Origin: an uncultured Alphaproteobacteria bacterium
Lineage (GTDB): Bacteria > Pseudomonadota > Alphaproteobacteria > UBA7985 > CAJQQZ01
Assembly: GCA_905480445.1 (NCBI GenBank)
Contig: CAJQQJ010000171.1
Span: 1-14,918, forward strand
DNA: 14,918 nucleotides
Direction of reading: 5' to 3'
Shown here: positions 12,796 through 14,918 of the stretch, in pieces
Layout of the letters: every line of letters starts with the position of its first letter
Numbering within the stretch: position 1 is the stretch's first letter
The notes under the pieces: model-generated
What the model was told of the DNA's origin: nothing
What the model saw: the letters and a program-made list of their open reading frames with translations, nothing else
The model's database searches: none
Translations under genes and position numbers: made by a program

Positions 12796-14484
12796 TCAAT
12801 CTTTCTTAAACAAGTCTTTGCGTAATGTATTGAGTGAATTAGGATCGATCTTCACATGGATAACAGCCGGTCCGTTCAAAGCAAGCGCCTCTTTCAGAAC
12901 CGGGCCAAGTTGACCAGGTTGATCAACGGCATAGCCTTTGGCTCCCGAGAGTTCTGCAACTTTGTTGTAAGCCGGACTATCGATCTCAGCGCCCAGCAAA
13001 CGCCCACCGAAGAATTCCTGTTGGTAAGCTTTTTCCGCACCCCAGGCACCGTTGTCGAGCACAATGGCAACAACGGGAAGATTGTAGCGTACAGCCGTTG
13101 TAATCTCAGCCATTGTGAAGCCAAAGCCGCCGTCACCCATGATCGAAATCACCGGTCTGCCGGGTGCGGACGCGGCTGCACCTATCGCCGCCGCATAGCC
13201 AAATCCAACAAGGCCAAAGTCCAAAGGCGTGATCAAGCCAGGCGATTGATAATGGGCCAAACGGTCCGCCGACTGCAGACAGGCATTACCCGTATCAAGT
13301 GTCACGACAGCATTTTCGGGCAAGGCTTCGCGAATTTCAGCCAAGGCCCTTCTTGGATGCATTGGGCTGGTATTGTTGTTCGCTTCTTCTTGGCGTTCAA
13401 CCAGCAACTTTGCGCGGTCCTGTTCGAACTGTTCGAGCCAAGGAACCCAGCTTTCAGACTTGAAATCGCTCTTGATCACTTCGGCAGTGATCGCTTCCGC
13501 GGTTTCTTTAGCATCGGCCTGCAAAGCCAGAGACGCCAGGAAATAGCGGCCAACGGCAGAACCTTCCAAGTCAACATGAACAATCTCTGCATGAGCTGAA
13601 ATGTAGTCATGGGAAAAGAAGGTCGAATTGAAAGCGAGACGCGCGCCCAGGACCAGCAGGAAGTCGGCTGTTTTCGTCAGTCCAGAAGCTACCGTGTTTC
13701 CTCTAGGTCCACCTTGCCCAGCATAGAGAGGATGGCCGTGAGGCATGACATCTGCGTGACCTGTTGAGGCAACTACGGGTACGTTGAGCCTTTCAACCAT
13801 CGTCTTAAGAGCAACAGTACCCTCAGACCACTTGAAGCCACCGCCGGCGACAATGACGGGTTGCTTCGCCTTAGACAACTTCTCGATTATTTGAGACACA
13901 GCTGCAGCTGGCGGTGGGCCAGCTTTGGCAATCTGAACAGCACCTGGTCGTGGAGGATCCACTTCAGCGGACATGAGATCACGCGGCACGTGCAAAACAA
14001 CAGGCCCGCGTCTGCCAGACATCGCCAAGCGGATGGCATCTCGCAACATTTCAGCAAGACGTGAAGGGTCCGTTACCATAACTGATTTTTTGGAAATTGG
14101 CGCAAAGAGCGCGACCTGGTCAAACTCCTGGAAAGTATCTTTACCGAGATCTGGTCTGGAAATAGCACCAGCAATGGCCACCAACGGAGAGTAAGCCAGA
14201 TGAGCCTCTGCCACTGCTGTGGCCAGGTTAACAACACCAGGACCCGCCTGCGCACCAAGCACAATACCAGGGCCTCCCGTCATGCGCGCATAGGCGTCGG
14301 CCATGTGACCAGCCGCTCGCTCATCGCGCCCGCCGACATAGTCGATCTCCTTGTGCTCATACATAGCATCGTAAAGCTCCAGCATGGAACCGCCTAAGAG
14401 CCCAAAAACAGTCTTGACGCCTTGGTCTCTTAAAACCTGGTAAACGGCTTCACCGCCGGTAATTTTTTTAGTCAAATCTTCCAT
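12796..14484 (-). CDS. Thiamine-diphosphate-dependent enzyme, acetolactate-synthase-like
   Basis: A 562-residue enzyme with the three domains of the pyruvate-oxidase/AHAS family: PYR domain (about 1-170) with the conserved activating Glu E55 in DERAAGHMADAYAR; central domain (about 190-330); and PP domain (about 380-545) with the ThDP/Mg motif GDGGFGFTMAE (450-460) ending at N478. The segment FQEFDQVALF (118-127) resembles acetolactate synthase and sulfoacetaldehyde acetyltransferase. I cannot choose among acetolactate synthase, a 2-oxo acid decarboxylase, or an aldehyde/acyl-transferring lyase. No regulatory small subunit of acetolactate synthase follows, which argues against a branched-chain biosynthetic role. 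Its ATG at 14484 overlaps the stop of the upstream flavoprotein gene by 13 bases, so the two are probably co-translated and work in one pathway. Confidence 0.85.
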   Translation of the reverse strand: MEDLTKKITGGEAVYQVLRDQGVKTVFGLLGGSMLELYDAMYEHKEIDYVGGRDERAAGHMADAYARMTGGPGIVLGAQAGPGVVNLATAVAEAHLAYSPLVAIAGAISRPDLGKDTFQEFDQVALFAPISKKSVMVTDPSRLAEMLRDAIRLAMSGRRGPVVLHVPRDLMSAEVDPPRPGAVQIAKAGPPPAAAVSQIIEKLSKAKQPVIVAGGGFKWSEGTVALKTMVERLNVPVVASTGHADVMPHGHPLYAGQGGPRGNTVASGLTKTADFLLVLGARLAFNSTFFSHDYISAHAEIVHVDLEGSAVGRYFLASLALQADAKETAEAITAEVIKSDFKSESWVPWLEQFEQDRAKLLVERQEEANNNTSPMHPRRALAEIREALPENAVVTLDTGNACLQSADRLAHYQSPGLITPLDFGLVGFGYAAAIGAAASAPGRPVISIMGDGGFGFTMAEITTAVRYNLPVVAIVLDNGAWGAEKAYQQEFFGGRLLGAEIDSPAYNKVAELSGAKGYAVDQPGQLGPVLKEALALNGPAVIHVKIDPNSLNTLRKDLFKKD

Positions 14485-14918
14485 CCTAACTCGAGGCCTT
14501 CGAAGACAGCTTCTTCAGCTGTCCGTGGAACGACAGCGTCCCCTATTATGTGTACTTCCAGATCCAGATCTGAGAGTTCGTTTTCCAAAGTATCATCTGC
14601 CTGATGGCCCATGGACAAGACCAGGCTGTCAACATTGTCCATGATGATTGGTTCGTCCGACAGCGTGTCCTGGAAATAGACCGTGTCGCCATCCGCGCCA
14701 AACAGCCTGGCATGTGTCCTGATCTTCACTCCCAGCTTATGCAAGCGTCCAACATAGTGGTTCCGTGTATAAAGCTGTAGCGTTTCGCCAGCCAATGCTG
14801 CGTTAACACACAGCGTCACTGAACAGCCGTCGGATGCCAATTGCTCCGCTAGGCCCAATCCGATCCAGTCTGCACGCCAATCTGCTATAACAACTGATGG
14901 CCCCACATTGGCACGACT
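14472..14918 (-). CDS. C-terminal part of a trimethylamine-dehydrogenase-like FAD/FMN oxidoreductase (partial)
   Basis: The frame is open to the right edge; 148 residues are visible, so the true start lies outside the window. The GTG at 14906 is internal. The sequence matches the C-terminal dinucleotide-binding domain of the Old Yellow Enzyme/trimethylamine dehydrogenase family. It has a strand-helix unit VVIADWRADWIGLGLAEQLA, a second strand with TLCVNAA, DSLVLSMGH, and the closing GDAVVPRTAEEAVFEG motif, where FAD/ADP binds. Relatives include trimethylamine and histamine dehydrogenases and the demethylases for dimethylglycine (DgcA-like) and N-methylproline, all of which remove N-methyl groups. 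That fits the Rieske oxygenases in the window. It overlaps the ThDP enzyme start by 13 bases. The family is fairly sure; the substrate is not determinable. Confidence 0.82.
   Translation of the reverse strand, partial: SRANVGPSVVIADWRADWIGLGLAEQLASDGCSVTLCVNAALAGETLQLYTRNHYVGRLHKLGVKIRTHARLFGADGDTVYFQDTLSDEPIIMDNVDSLVLSMGHQADDTLENELSDLDLEVHIIGDAVVPRTAEEAVFEGLELGWKI

Noticed and set aside
12856..13599. A 247-codon plus-strand open frame opposite the ThDP enzyme
   Set aside because: Its length alone is notable, but the composition (Arg/Asn/Cys-rich, no domain) and full antisense overlap with a well-conserved enzyme indicate a shadow frame.

Overview
The window reads as a chromosomal accessory/catabolic region of a mid-GC (about 50%, estimated by eye) Gram-negative bacterium, most likely an alphaproteobacterium. 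This rests on gene content (Rieske quaternary-amine oxygenases, a BKACE enzyme, a carnitine-dehydrogenase-like protein, a GlxA-type regulator, the DUF1007/NicO pair) and on intergenic palindromes of the GTCATCCC...GGGATGAC type. No rRNA, tRNA or CRISPR array was seen. No gene-free stretch exceeds 300 bases; the largest gaps are about 9546-9714, 12646-12795, 6558-6691 and 1893-2019.

Layout. The left edge (1-116) is the C-terminal tail of an IS3/IS481-type transposase. Next come a DUF1989 protein (221-1081, +) and a minus-strand ArsR-SRPBCC pair (1112-1892), whose start region carries a composite palindrome. From 6557 down to 2020 every gene is on the minus strand: secreted DUF1007 protein, NicO-type metal transporter, GlxA/AraC regulator, Rieske oxygenase 1 and a membrane-anchored hypothetical protein. 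The first three overlap or abut and look translationally coupled.

A 134-bp divergent region (6558-6691) faces a plus-strand run: Rieske oxygenase 2, SDR 1, BKACE (DUF849), a palindromic repeat, SDR 2, a SUKH/SMI1 protein and an L-carnitine-dehydrogenase-like enzyme (to 11904). A second palindrome separates this run from minus-strand genes: a LysE-family exporter (12010-12645), a third palindrome, a ThDP enzyme of the acetolactate-synthase fold (12796-14484), and the C-terminus of a trimethylamine-dehydrogenase-like flavoprotein running off the right edge.

How they may work together (inference): both Rieske proteins carry a Glu where most ring-hydroxylating oxygenases have the bridging Asp, the pattern known from carnitine and betaine oxygenases. 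Hydroxy-acid dehydrogenases feeding a BKACE match the known carnitine to dehydrocarnitine to betainyl-CoA plus acetoacetate route. The region therefore looks like a catabolic island for a quaternary ammonium compound (carnitine, gamma-butyrobetaine, glycine betaine or a relative), regulated by a CdhR/GbdR-like protein. The tight Rieske-SDR-BKACE order also suggests hydroxylate, oxidise, then cleave. No Rieske reductase, betainyl-CoA thioesterase or substrate importer is visible, so the pathway is incomplete in this window.
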